This document shows, piece by piece, positions 28,301 to 39,793 of a DNA stretch of 64,000 nucleotides. This stretch comes from Aureobasidium sp. EXF-3400 (lineage: Eukaryota > Ascomycota > Dothideomycetes > Dothideales > Saccotheciaceae), in assembly GCA_024195585.1 (NCBI GenBank), contig SWBL01000015.1, forward strand, positions 124,001 to 188,000. The letters are read 5' to 3'. Position numbers and translations under genes: made by a program. Numbering within the stretch: the first letter of the stretch is position 1; each line of letters opens with the position of its first letter. The notes under the pieces are model-generated. The model did not search any database and was not told the origin of the DNA. It was given only the letters and a program-made list of their open reading frames with translations.

Positions 28301-30472
28301 TATCTCGGGCGATCAGCGTTCGGTGTGATGCAATTACTGTGCTCCGACTTTCTCGCGCCGCTTCCACAAACGTGCCTGAGTCCGCTTGTGGAAATCCTCT
28401 TTCGTTTCGCTTCTCAGAATTCTGACCTTAACATCTCGCTTACCGTAAGTCGTTGATACCAGGTTAGAGGTTCCATACTGACAGTGTGTCTGCAGGCTAT
28501 TACATTATTCTGGGATGTGTCAGACTTCCTAGTCAAGCAGGAAGTGGTCTCTGGACTCAACGAGCTTACCAGTGGCATCTCTGAAGAGCGTCTGGTTCTG
28601 GGACATGAGCGTATCGTGACCAGAAGCAAGGAATCTCGGCCTGCGCAATGGGTTCTACTCATGTATCGACTTACAGACGTTATTGCCGATGAACGATCAG
28701 AAGTCAGGAATAGCGCTTTCCAAACGCTCTTGAGGATTTTCAAAAACCACAGTGTTGACTTTGCTAACCCAGCCTGGCAACTAGCGATTGAGACGCTTCT
28801 GTTCAAAATTCTTCGGGAGAATGGCGACAAGCAAAGATCCCTACGATCAGGCAAAGCATCGTCAGATGTCATCGTCGGCTTGGACTCCACTTCGAGCGAA
28901 ATCATTGGCGACATTACCAGCCTCCTGTTTGGACAGTTTGACCAGATGGCTTCGTTGGATTCTTTCGATCGATTGTGGTCAGAGCTGATGGAGATATTCG
29001 AAACTCTTCTGTCCTTCCACTCTTCGGTCATCAACGCAGCTGTGTACAACGGTCTGAGCACCTTGCTCGGTGCGTTTGCATCTACCAACCAGAGGTTGAG
29101 TCACGCAGTCTCGCGCACAGAACTTTTGTGGTCGTCCACTGTACCCGACTGTTCTTCAGACGTCAAAGGTCAGAATGCTGAACAAGAGCAGTATATCGCA
29201 TACGTCAATTGTGGTAGGAACATCTACAGTCTGGTTGAGAAGAACACGACCACAGAGCACCTCGACAAGTTGGTTAAGAACATGATCCACTGTATCGAAT
29301 CCTCGACTGGTGCAGCTTACAGCTCTGATGTTAACAATCTCACCTCCCTTCAACAAAGAGTCCTTGAACACCTGAAGGCACTACATGGCAATATCGAGCT
29401 CGTCTCATCGACATTGGTCAACGCCGCTTCGCAGTTGGTGGCATTTCCATTCGCATCGCATGGAAAGCCCAAAACAAATCTTACTTTTGTTGCCTTGTCG
29501 AAAGCAAGTATGGATTGGATGGTCGATCTGGTTGCTACAGACCTGTCGAAACCTGAGATGTTCCAATCAGGCGCAGTAGCGAAAGCTTTGGAAGACCTGG
29601 CAATACCAATGGCACTCAAATATCGATGGGCACAACCTGGAAAAGCACCGGCACTGTGGCAGAAAGCAACATCCACATCGCTAGTTATCATCGAGAAAAC
29701 ACTGGCTCAGATGGGAGATCTCAAGATCGAGACCAAGATGAAGACTCGTATCTGGACAGCTATAGTCAGCATTGCACATGCCGTTATGCATGCTGATATC
29801 GATGAAGCATCGCCGCAACCTACATCTGAGACCGTCGAGAAAGATGAGGTCTTCGACTGTGAGAGCATGCGACGACTCAAAACTATGATCACACCAATCT
29901 TGGGCTCTTCGGATATTCCAGATACAATCCGGCAGAGATACATGTCCTCACTGTTCGAAGCATCGCTCATTCACGCGGTAGAGCGTGGAGACATTCCTCA
30001 AGATAGCAGTCCAATCGGCAATCTCAACACATTGCGCATCGGCCGAGTCCGAGATCCAGAGCCAAGCTCGAGAGAAGACATGGCATACTTGTGCTTTAGA
30101 GAGCTGGTCTTTTTGATCGGTGGATTTGCCCAACGTCAAGTCAGACTTTCGCAGGCCGCAGCTTCCCATCTGGTACTACGATTTGCACTTCCTCTCAAGG
30201 CGTACATCGTCGATCAGCCTCTTCGCGGTTCGCTTCCGCAGCCTTTGTCGCAGGTCGAAGAATTGCTTTTCTGCTTGGCTGAGGTCGAAAAGCTATGCGG
30301 CCTGTCGGATGCCTTTGCTCAAGCGGACAGTTTCGGTGGCAGAGATCACAAAGCACATTTGGGTTTGCTTTTCCCGCTGGTGGTCAAGGCAGTTGGTGTA
30401 GCCGGAAACAAACGATACGGCAACAAAAAGATATTGACTATGCTGGAACGAGTTCTGGTGGCCATCAGATAG
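25350..30472 (+). CDS. MON2: MON2 homologue, Golgi-endosome trafficking scaffold
   Basis: Exons 25350-25427, 25481-25547, 25596-28444 and 28496-30472 give about 1656 residues. The start MSGQALQAELTSLAQEAKRK and the spliced LAADLSRRPTFIDPFLLACN followed by LQRLVIIRGLPKSRL are typical of Mon2. The whole protein is alpha-helical, in the DCB-HUS-HDS plan of the large Arf-GEF relatives (BIG/GBF), but has no Sec7 catalytic domain. Mon2 works with Dop1 and the flippase Neo1 at endosome/Golgi membranes in retrograde traffic. A long acidic and basic linker (EDSDEEAEGEEH, then RNRKKRSQSYRSR) sits near residue 430. The third acceptor (AAGAG|AT) was chosen because only it restores the conserved DLSRRP. 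The length matches fungal Mon2. Confidence 0.9.
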
Positions 30473-30664
30473 CTTTAGGGTAGATCATTAGCCATACGAG
30501 AATCAGATAATCAATGAACTGTTACATCACTTCATGAGTCGAATGAATGGTCAGAAAGTGGTGATACATTAGATAGAGTTGTATGTAGAGCCCCCTAGTT
30601 TGTGACGTTCGCAGCCAATATGACCATCAGACTACCCGTCACTTCATAACGCATTCAAAGTCGT

Positions 30665-30971
30665 TTAAGCACCTCCCTCACGCTTGGCGTACTCCTCCTT
30701 TTGAGACATGTTAGCATCATTTCCTGTCAAATTTACATCACCATGATTTGCTTACCTCCATTCTCTCCTCGTAGAGCTTCTCAGCTGCTCTCTCGGCATC
30801 TCCTGAAGTACCGCCAATGGCACCTCCAGCCAGTTCTGAGCTATTCGTGGCGCCGAGCGAGCTGTTTTGTGTGCTGACGTTGGCGGCGGGGATGGAGTCC
30901 ATGTTGTTTTCTGCCGTCTCGGAGGTCGAGGGCTTTTCGATGGGAGTGTTTGTTTGTTGAGGGAGACCCAT
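30665..30971 (-). CDS. Small acidic hypothetical protein
   Basis: Exons 30971-30756 and 30697-30665 give 82 residues; the intron is GTAAGC...AAAAG. The sequence is hydrophilic: Ser/Thr/Asn-rich first half (MGLPQQTNTPIEKPSTSE), a Gly stretch (LAGGAIGGTSGDAE) and a charged helix (AAEKLYEERMEEEYAKRE). There is no signal peptide or membrane segment. Proteins of this plan occur in many Pezizomycotina without known function; they look intrinsically disordered. Splicing is supported because the unspliced frame ends at once after the donor, while the joined frame gives a natural charged helix. It is convergent with MON2. Confidence 0.65.
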
Positions 30972-32195
30972 GGTTGAGTTTTGCTTTTGTAGAAGGGTGG
31001 GTGGTTTGTAGTGTTGATGTGATTGTAGTAAGGAGTGGTTTGTGGTAAGGCCGATGGCTGCCTGGTGGTTTTATCGGGTGGTTGACGCCACTGTATGACG
31101 ATTTGGGGAGGCGCTGTGGCGGTGCAAGAATTTTGAGTGTCACGTGCGCTCGCTGGTTTCTACTTCCATCGTCTTCTTTTCGGGTTCTTTTGATGTCTGT
31201 TGGTAGCTACGAGTGTCTGTCATGAGAAAACATCTTTGTCTAGTCTGCTAGCTGTTCAAATCAGTCAACATACTTACTGACTGTCTGCCTGGCCGTTGGT
31301 TCCTTCGTCTGATTCGATCTCTATATCATCTCACGAGCAGTCATTGTGGCTGCAACTCAATCGGGAAGGAGTAGGTAGCATCGGGGCATTCCCTTCCAGC
31401 GCTCACAGGAGATCTCTGCAAAGAACATCTTTGAGCTCTAATAAATACTAGTAGAAGACTTCTTCTAGGATAAACCCTGAGTCAGACTGAATGCTAACCC
31501 CAGGTTTGACTGAAAAGAGAGAAAAGCTTGTCGATCGTGGCGGCCACTCATCCGCGATGCTTCTGTCATGGTGTGTTTCAGGATGTGATTGCTTTTCCAA
31601 CACCGAGTGATGCCTTGGTAATTGGAATGATAGCCTCGGCCATCGAAACCACATCAGGCGAGGTTAACAACTGCCGACGATCAGAGAAATACCAACTGCA
31701 AGAGGCGCCGAGATTCGAGCCTTTAGCTCCCGATGGCTCGCGAGTCGCAGCCTCGCAGGGCGTCAGGGTCCAGGAAAGGGAGCTCTTGCCTGAGCGAAAT
31801 TTGACGTAGGTGGTTGCTTATCTAGACAAACACAGCAATGAGCTGTTGTGCTGTCACCCCTCGTCTGACATCTTGAGGAGAGCTTCGCTGGAAGTGATAA
31901 GCAGAGTCACGCCAGTCAGTAGAGAAGCAGAGTGTTCCATGTCTTTCTATCTTCCAAAGGAGCAGCAAATTTCAACGAGCTCTTCGTAATCCCGAATTCT
32001 GGGAGACCAGGCAGTCAACAATTGCCGGGACAGCCGCTACTTGGGACCGTTTTTAGTTCCACTTTTATTGTTCTTCTGCCCCGTGCTCGAGTATTTGTTC
32101 TCATTTATCGATCTGACGCCGCTGTCTGTTGTTGCCCTTGATTCTTTCCTATTCCTCCTATACAACTAGAGCACGAGATTGGTCTTCCCGCCACC
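30972..32195. promoter_or_regulatory. Divergent intergenic region, small protein / MFS transporter
   Basis: About 1.2 kb between divergent starts. Short frames on both strands lack any domain. A pyrimidine-rich stretch precedes the transporter ATG (CCACCATGAACG context). No tRNA or repeat found. Confidence 0.45.
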
Positions 32196-34182
32196 ATGAA
32201 CGCGCAAGACAGGGTGATGGCCAACAACGAGCGCGATGCTTCACCCGAGAGATTTGGTCCCATCGAACGCCATGAATCTCACGAAACGCCCATGGCTGCG
32301 AGACGTTATTCTGCATCATCACACTCTGGAAGCTCGGTCAGATTTCAAGAGATGGGCAGAAGCATCTCGAGGATCGAGACACAACACGAGAACGAGGCCG
32401 ACCTTGAAAGACATCCAACTGCATTGAGCAGAATCCAGACTGGCAGAAGTCAACACAGTGCCACAGTTGGTGGTGGAGAGGGCACAGGATTTGGTGTCTT
32501 CCGCACGAGATCTTCAAAAGCTAGCAAACCTCTGCCCAACTTTGGTGGTGGCAAGTCTTACCCTCCACCATTGCCGGATAGAGAGGAATACGTAGTAGAA
32601 TTCGATGGTCCGAACGATCCAATGCACGCTCAGAACTGGCCTTTCAAGAAGAAGTGAGTACGACTTGAACCATATGTGATATCAATGTATTGATCTGTCT
32701 TCCAGGCTTCCCGTCGCTGCTTCGCTAGGCTTCGTTACATTGACCGCTGCTTTCGGCTCTTCTATCTTCTCCTCTGCTACCGGTGCTGTTGCCAGTGAAT
32801 ACGATGTCTCGAGAGAGGTTGGTATTCTTGGCATCTCGCTTTACGTGCTTGGTTTCGCTACAGGTCCCATGTAAGTGTTTGTCTGTCCACAAATCAATCA
32901 CATGTTGCTGACATACTTTAGTCTTTGGGCACCTATGTCAGAACTTTACGGCCGTCGTCTTCCTCTTCTTATCGCCTCGTTTGGTTTCTCTATCTTTTCT
33001 ATTGCCGTGGCCGTCGGCAAGGATCTTCAGACCATCCTCATTTGCAGATTCTTCGGTGGTTTCATGGGTGCTTGTCCTCTCACCGTTGTCGGAGCTGTAT
33101 TCGCCGACATGTTTAATAATGCCCAAAGAGGTGTGGCTGTTACTGTGTTCAGTATCGCCGTCTTCTCCGGTCCCCTTCTCGCGCCATTCATCGGAGGCTT
33201 TATCACGACTTCATATCTTGGATGGCGCTGGTGTGAATACATCACCGCGATCATGGGATTCTTTGGCTTCGGTCTTCTGATCTTCCTCCTGGAAGAGACA
33301 TATCCGCCTGTCATTCTCGTCAACAAGGCTGCCGAACTCAGACGCAGAACCAAGAACTGGGGTATCCACGCAAAGCAAGAGGAAATCGAAATCAACCTTC
33401 GCGAGCTGGTCGAGAAGAACTTGGGCCGTCCCATGCGTATGCTTTTCACCGAGCCTATCGTGTTGCTCTTGTCGATCTACATGGCATTTGTCTACGGCTT
33501 GCTATATCTTTTCCTGACTTTCTACCCGATTGTGTTCCAGGGTGTCCACGGAATGTCACCTGGTGTCGGTGGACTGCCATACTTCGGTATGATTATGGGT
33601 GAGGTCTTCGCTGGTCTCTACATCGTCATTGACGTGCCTTCGTACAACCGCAAGCTCAAGGCGAACAACAACATCCCCATCCCGGAGTGGCGTCTTCCCC
33701 CAGTCATCATTGGAGGTGTACTTTTCGGTGTTGGACTTCTTTGGTTCGGCTGGACTGGATACCGCGCGGATATTCACTGGATTGCCCCGACCTTGAGTGG
33801 ACTGTTCACCGGATTCGGCATCATGTCCATTTTCCTCCAGTGCCTCAACTACCTCATTGACAGTTACCTGATGTTTGCTGCTTCCGCCATCGCTGCGAAC
33901 ACCTTCTTGCGTTCTCTTTGTGGTGCTGGATTCCCTCTTTTCGCAACCTACATGATCGAAGGAATGGGCATTCAGTGGGCCGGAACTCTGCTTGGATGCT
34001 TCGCCTTCTTGCTTGTCCCTCTACCCATTCTTTTCTACATGAAGGGAGCTCAGATCAGAAGCAAGAGTTCATTTGCTCCTACCTTCCCGCAAAGCGCGAA
34101 AGCCTCTGCCAACCCAGACGATGAACCCATCTCTCATGGTAGCGGCTCTGATGCCTCAAAGGACATTGAGAAGCAGGCATAA
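32196..34182 (+). CDS. MFS drug:H+ antiporter, DHA1 (12 TM) family
   Basis: Exons 32196-32653, 32706-32870 and 32922-34182 give 627 residues. A long hydrophilic N-terminus (~150 residues with Ser/Arg/Glu) ends at [19 protein letters not shown], the typical entry to TM1 in fungal DHA1 proteins of the Tpo/Flu1/caffeine-resistance type. Membrane segments follow: [19 protein letters not shown], then the loop 2-3 motif [15 protein letters not shown], then [20 protein letters not shown] and [13 protein letters not shown]. The C-terminal tail is polar. Such pumps sit in the plasma membrane and export polyamines, azoles or other small compounds. Introns are GTGAGT...CCAG and GTAAGT...TTTAG. The substrate cannot be read from the sequence. 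Confidence 0.88.
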
Positions 34183-34787
34183 TAAGAGTCTTGTTTTGCT
34201 GCCAGTATTCTTTGTCTTCTTTATTTTCTCGGAGCTGAAATCCGAAGCATAGCGTCAGGAGCAGGTGTTCGATATTATGCGTTATACCTACAGTCTTATC
34301 TTTTAATTGACTTTCAATCACATCTCATCATTTAGACTTTAGCTCCTTCTCCTTGATGCATCCATCTGTGAGCGACCAATCACAATCCTTGGCGACAGCT
34401 GTCAGATGCACATGCACATGCATTCGGCTTGGCGCATGAATGCAGCGTGCAGCATGCAGTATTGCAACCGGTGACAACGAGTATCTACAGCATATCGTGT
34501 TGTCTATCAGATGATCTCTTGAAGTGCAGGAGTTTAGCTTGCAATTAAGATAAGATCAGCTCGCTTGTAGGAAGAACTTGGATATACTTCCGTATATCGT
34601 ATAGTACCGTTGCGAGTATATCGATTGGCTGGGGATCCAGATCTTTCCACGAACAGGCGTTGATCGGCTCCTACACAACGAAATTTGAGGAGCCGGACAC
34701 ATACATAATGGAAGCGAGGAGGCAACCGTCGCGCAGTCTTCACCGTCTCACTTGCGTGTCGTTGCGACAAAGGTCTCAAATAACATA
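34183..34787. other. Intergenic, promoter of the second MFS gene
   Basis: About 600 bp between two plus-strand MFS genes. It includes an alternating CACATGCACATGCA-like patch near 34405. Nothing coding is seen. Confidence 0.45.
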
Positions 34788-36793
34788 ATGGGTCTCTTCA
34801 AGAACAAGACTTCGGGTGGCTCTCGCACGGTACCACTTGAGGAACATGAACGCGGGGACGACTCCATGAGCAAGGCCGAGGCTGTGACTGCTGTTAGGGA
34901 AGATTCGGTCGACAAGGACGCAGTTTCCAAAGCAGAAGGTGATGCCGACGCTGCTTCTCGACAAGCTGAAGATGAATCAAAGTATCCTACTGGTCCGAAG
35001 CTTTGGTTGCTTGTACTGGGTCTCTGTCTTGCAATCTGGGTAGTCGCTTTGGACAACTCGAGTACGTTTGTTCCTTCCCTGGTTGTACCATGAGTAGTTA
35101 TTGATAGGAGTTGTACTGACTATTGTTTCCTCCTCTAGTCATTGCAACAGCAAGTAAGTTCTCCAGTATTGACACAAGATCCACGAACTTATTCAAGCAG
35201 TCCCCAAGATCACGACTGAATGGCCTGATGCACTCAGTGATGTAGGGTGGATTGGATCTTCCTACTTGCTTACAACAACATCGCTTCAACCCTCCTTCGG
35301 CAAGGTCTACACCTATTTTGACGTCAAATGGACCTACCTGTCAGCTCTGGTCATCTTTGAAGTCGGCTCAGTCATCTGTGCCGCAGCCACGAGCTCGACG
35401 ATGCTCATTATAGGCAGAGCTGTTGCAGGCGTTGGTGCCGCTGCTCTCTTCTCCGGAGGCATGACTATTATCGGGTTTATTGCTCCTTTGCGGAAGCGCG
35501 CTATATACATCGCAGCGTTGTCCAGTATGTTTGGTATTGCCAGCGTAGTTGGACCTCTGCTGGGCGGTGTCTTCACAGATCATGGTATGTAAAGTTCATG
35601 ATTCATCTTTGGTATTGACGTATGCTAACGATATCTCAGCTACATGGAGATGGGTACGAATTCTGGACGAACTCTCCTGTGACCCTGCTAACTTCTCTTC
35701 AGTGCTTCTGGATCAATCTCCCCTTCGGCGGCATAGGTCTGGTAGCCGTCTTTTTCTTCTTCGAGAACCCTGAGAGAAGACACACCAACATGACTACCAA
35801 GGAAAAGATCAAGCAGATCGATCTTTTGGGTGCTTTCCTCTTGATCTGCGCCATCGTCTGTCTTCTGCTTGCTCTGCAGTGGGGAGGTACCACATATCCC
35901 TGGAGCAACAGCAAGGTTTGGGGATGTCTTCTTGGTTTCGGACTTTTAATCAGTGTCTTTATTGCCCTCCAGATCAAGCTGGGAGACCGAGCCACTCTGC
36001 CACCACGTATCCTGATCAAGAATCGTACGGTGTTGGTTTCGGCACTTTACTCGACCTTCTTTGCCATGGGGATGTACACGTAAGTTGAATATCAAGCCCG
36101 GTTGAGATGAGCTGTTCTAATTATTGTAGTCATATCTTCTATCTGCCATTCTACTTCCAAGCGGTGAAGAACACCTCTGCAGAAGGCTCCGGTATCAGAT
36201 GTATTGCTTACCTCGTGTCTAACACGATTGCCTCTATCGTCGTTGGAGGCACCATCACGGTCATTGGATTCTATGCACCTTTCATGTGGTTTGGAGCCGC
36301 CATCTTCACCGTGGGATGTGGTATGCTCTATACCCTCCAAGTCACCTCTCCCGCCGCCAAATGGATCGGATATCAACTACTCGCGGGTATTGGTAGTGGT
36401 TCTGCTATCCAGATCCCATTCATTGCTGTACAGGTTGTCTTGGAAGAAAAGGACATGCCTTCAGGAAACGCCATTGCAATTTTCTTCAACAGCTTGGGAG
36501 GCGCTATTTCCATCTCGATTGCACAGAATATCTTTGCCAATACGCTGGTTAAAGATATTATCAAGAATGCACCTGGAGTCAATCCGGCTGTGGTCATATC
36601 TGCTGGTGCCACACACGTTAGAGAAGTGGTGTCGGCAGCGAATCTGCCAGGAGTATTGGCGGCATATAGTAATGCTGTGACATCTGCATTTATCGTGCCC
36701 ATCGCGACCAGCGGTCTGGCTTTCATCGTCAGTTTGTTTATCGAGTGGAAGAGTATCAAGGGAAAGAATATCATGGGAGGTGGAGCTGCTTAG
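34788..36793 (+). CDS. MFS efflux transporter, DHA2 (14 TM) / toxin-efflux type
   Basis: Six exons (34788-35061, 35139-35153, 35201-35584, 35640-35653, 35703-36079, 36130-36793) give 575 residues. Exons 2 and 4 are only 15 and 14 nt. The joined sequence reads LAIWVVALDNSIIATAIPKI across the first micro-exon and [20 protein letters not shown] across the second, both perfect DHA2 motifs, which proves the micro-exons. GRAVAGVGAAALFSGG and GPLLGGVFTD are the family's motif C region. DHA14 proteins export toxins, secondary metabolites or drugs. No biosynthetic cluster adjoins it, so a general detoxification pump is likelier. All introns are GT-AG. A charged N-terminus of ~75 residues precedes TM1. 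Confidence 0.88.
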
Positions 36794-36890
36794 ACATCAC
36801 TCTGCAGCGTAATTTGTACTGCGAGCGATTGCTCGACTCGAACATAGTCTTGTATATATTGTATAAATTCCAAGAAAAGTTGATCTCAGC

Positions 36891-38552
36891 TTAACCAAGT
36901 GATGCTGGCGACGGCGGTACAGAACTCTCTTGCCCTCGTGCGCTTCTGCTTTCGCTTTGCCGCTCATGGTCCAGGATAGCTGTGTCAATATCGGTGCTAT
37001 GATCCCTCACGTCACCCTCTTCTTCATCTTGTTGAGTTATAGTCCTCTCGTCAAGTTCAGCCGCCTCTTCCGGTCCCTCTCCCAAATCCGCGACGTATTT
37101 TGGCAAATGTGTTCGATTCGAAGCATGATATCCATATTTCTCCCTTGCCCAGGCGTGGTATTGGACCAAACTCAGATTGTGGGCTACCCTTTCAGCATCC
37201 ATCATTTTCAACACCTTTTTTGTAGTTTCGGTCTTGTCACCGCCTACCTCTACGATGCGACGTAGTGCAATATCTATGATACAACGACGTTTGAGGTAGA
37301 TGTTATACTCTGGCGAAGTGAATTGCCGCCATGTACTTCCGAATTTGCGGTTGATCTCTACAATGGAAGGGAAAGTGGTATAACCATTATAATTCAATTT
37401 CCCAGAGAACCATTCGGTCCAGAGTTTTTGCACTGAAGGTGTTGTTCGCGATAGCACTGGAGGAGGCGGTGGTTGAGGATCTTCCGGATTCCATCTGTTT
37501 GTTCCTGGGGCGAGAACTGGTTTATCTCGCCGCTTCAATTCGAAAATGTATTGGTTGAGGGTGAATTGCATGCTTGATCTTTCTGCGTCCATTTCTTCGC
37601 AGACGGCGAGCCAGATGTCGCCTGTAGCGCCTGTAGAGTTGGGACAGCGTGCTTCGACGCGTGCTTGTATTTCGTCAATTACAGTGCGGCGCATGCTGTA
37701 GTAGACACCTTCTTTGTTGTCCTTCCAGCGCCAGGCACTGCCATATCTGTGGTCCAGTTCATTTATGGCGGGCTTTTCTGCAGAGCCGACGAAGAATTCG
37801 CGCCAGAGTTGCAGTACACTTTCGGAGCCTCGTTGTAGACGGTATTGTGGAGCATCTGCTGGGTTCATGTCGGCGGTACCGTCTTGTGGTGGTTGTATGA
37901 TGGGTGTAAATCCTGGAGTTTCTATTCGAGGGCGGCGGGTCATAAAGGGACCGCGACGGTTGCCAGTTGGAACTACGATCGCGGGATCGTCTGCAGCCTG
38001 GGCGGCTTCTTGAAAGAAGGTCTGTAATGGGTCTTCAGGACGAGCTGAGCCATTCGTGTCTTGCTTGGGGGCGGTAGTCGGTGGAGCTTGTGTGCGTCCA
38101 TAGTACTGCTGTACTGCGGATGGATGGCGATTTCCAAATGGGTACTGCTGTGCAACTAATTGCTGATCCCTGGCTTCTTGTTGCTTCAAACTGGTGATGG
38201 CGGTGCCTTTCTTCCACTCATTGTGCATTTCATCCATTCGAGATTCCAATCTGGCAAGCTTTTGGCCCAGGACATCCAGCATACGCATAGCTGTGCTGTT
38301 CATCAGCTGTTGCATCTGAGCTTCCATTCGAGGCGCCAAAAGCTCGACGACTTTGTCGGCTATATCTTTCTCCTCTGTCTGGCCATCTTTTTCGGTCGTT
38401 CCTTCCTCTTTTACAATTGGACTCTCGTTTCGTAGGCGCTTTGGTTGGGGTTCTATTATCTCTTCCTCATCGTCGGTCTCGTCAAAGTCGTCAAAGTCGT
38501 CCAGGTTATCCAAGTCATCCAGCGTTCGCTTCATGAGCAGTATTGGCGGCAT
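36891..38552 (-). CDS. Putative DNA-binding protein with two GCR1-type C-terminal domains
   Basis: A single exon, 553 residues. An acidic N-terminus (LDDLDNLDDFDDFDETDDEEE) and a basic PKRLR patch precede a coiled-coil of ~60 residues (MEAQMQQLMNSTAMRMLDVL onwards). Two similar domains follow. The first has SVLQLWREFFVG, NELDHRYGSAWRW and YYSMRRTVIDEI; the second has SVQKLWTEWFSG, VEINRKFGSTWRQ and YLKRRCIIDIAL. The L-W-x-E-(F/W)-F and G-S-(A/T)-W-R pattern is that of the GCR1_C domain, the DNA-binding part of yeast glycolytic regulator Gcr1. I infer a nuclear, oligomeric DNA-binding factor. It is divergent from TFIIA gamma, with 339 bp between starts. The targets are unknown. Confidence 0.75.
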   Translation of the reverse strand: MPPILLMKRTLDDLDNLDDFDDFDETDDEEEIIEPQPKRLRNESPIVKEEGTTEKDGQTEEKDIADKVVELLAPRMEAQMQQLMNSTAMRMLDVLGQKLARLESRMDEMHNEWKKGTAITSLKQQEARDQQLVAQQYPFGNRHPSAVQQYYGRTQAPPTTAPKQDTNGSARPEDPLQTFFQEAAQAADDPAIVVPTGNRRGPFMTRRPRIETPGFTPIIQPPQDGTADMNPADAPQYRLQRGSESVLQLWREFFVGSAEKPAINELDHRYGSAWRWKDNKEGVYYSMRRTVIDEIQARVEARCPNSTGATGDIWLAVCEEMDAERSSMQFTLNQYIFELKRRDKPVLAPGTNRWNPEDPQPPPPPVLSRTTPSVQKLWTEWFSGKLNYNGYTTFPSIVEINRKFGSTWRQFTSPEYNIYLKRRCIIDIALRRIVEVGGDKTETTKKVLKMMDAERVAHNLSLVQYHAWAREKYGYHASNRTHLPKYVADLGEGPEEAAELDERTITQQDEEEGDVRDHSTDIDTAILDHERQSESRSARGQESSVPPSPASLG

Positions 38553-38891
38553 TGTAGCGGCTTGACCTCAAAGGGTCCGCGTAGTGTTCACACAGTGAAT
38601 TGTTGATCTTCAAATGGCCTCTACATGGCAGAGAGCAAAAGAGCTCCGAGTCCGGGTCCTGCCTTGCCGATGCGCTGCTACCCCAAGCGGAGTGACTTTG
38701 AAGCACCAACGAATCACAACCGACTTTCATTCTGTCACTTCCGAGACCCCTACCTTCCACTTCCACCACCGTCACTTCCTTACAAAGGAGTAATCAACTT
38801 CATTATATTTATTTGAACAATACTCTCTCTTTTGATTTAAGTGTGACCATACAACTGTCTCTCTCGCATACCCCACCAGCCCACCTTCAAC
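38553..38891. promoter_or_regulatory. Divergent promoter, GCR1-domain protein / TFIIA gamma
   Basis: A 339-bp segment between divergent starts, pyrimidine-rich on the TFIIA side. No coding content. Confidence 0.55.
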
Positions 38892-39374
38892 ATGGCTGAA
38901 CAAGCAAAGTACTACGAGATGTATCGCAATGCGAGGTGAGCCCACTAACCAACCACATACCACCATCCAAACACCACACTAAACAACATCCCATCTCCAG
39001 CATCGGCGGAACTCTTGCAGACACACTCGACGATCTAATCAGCAGTCGCCGCATCGAGCCCCAACTCGCCATCAAAATCATGACAAACTTCGATCAAGTC
39101 ATTGCACAAGTGCTCGGCGAAAAGGTCAAGGCCAGAATGAGTTTCAAAGGCCATCTCGACACTTACCGCTTCTGCGACGACGTCTGGACTTTTATCCTCA
39201 AGGATATCAAGTTCAAACTCGACAACTCGCAGACTATTGAGGTCGATAAAGTTAGGATCGTCAGCTGTATGTTTGAGATACATTGTATACGTTCCTCTTT
39301 TCCCATCACATCGCTGACACTTTTGTAACATAGTGCTGAACGCCAACTCACCGCACAACAACGGAAAGAAGTAA
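38892..39374 (+). CDS. TOA2: Transcription initiation factor IIA gamma subunit
   Basis: Exons 38892-38935, 39001-39266 and 39334-39374 give 116 residues. It begins [20 protein letters not shown], then [34 protein letters not shown], a four-helix part, and the beta-barrel part [19 protein letters not shown]. This is the standard TFIIA small subunit, which stabilises TBP on promoter DNA. The size agrees with Toa2 (about 110-120 residues). Introns are GTGAGC...CCAG and GTATGT...ATAG. It is a single-copy core gene with no oddities except a slightly extended C-terminal tail ([11 protein letters not shown]). Confidence 0.93.
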
Positions 39375-39793
39375 AATCTTCTGGGTCTGGTTCAGGTTGC
39401 ACCGTCACTGAAAGACCTCTGGCTACGAAGGCATGATGAGCATTATTTGGGGCTACGAGTTCACGGCGCATGAAGGCAGGGAAAGCATGGTAGTAATTTC
39501 AAGCCAATATATTTTTTTGCCATAACCCATCTCGCGGTTCCAGCGCTAAATGGCTTTGTTCATAAAAAGGCAAGACACGCCTGAACGCCCCATCTGCCTG
39601 CCTGCATGTGATGATCGAATGTACCGGGACAAAGACGAGAAATGGGTACGAAATTCTGATCACCGTCCTCATGATGGCTTTGATGCGCTATGCTGTGTTG
39701 CTCCTCCCACCACACTACCAACAACCAAGACAAATATAATAACAAATGAGCAGAAAGCAGAATACTCCTCGGCTCCCGCATGGCTTGGAGTGC
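39375..39793. other. Convergent intergenic spacer
   Basis: About 420 bp between the 3' ends of TOA2 and the NDR kinase gene; 3' UTR territory, with no coding content seen. Confidence 0.5.
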
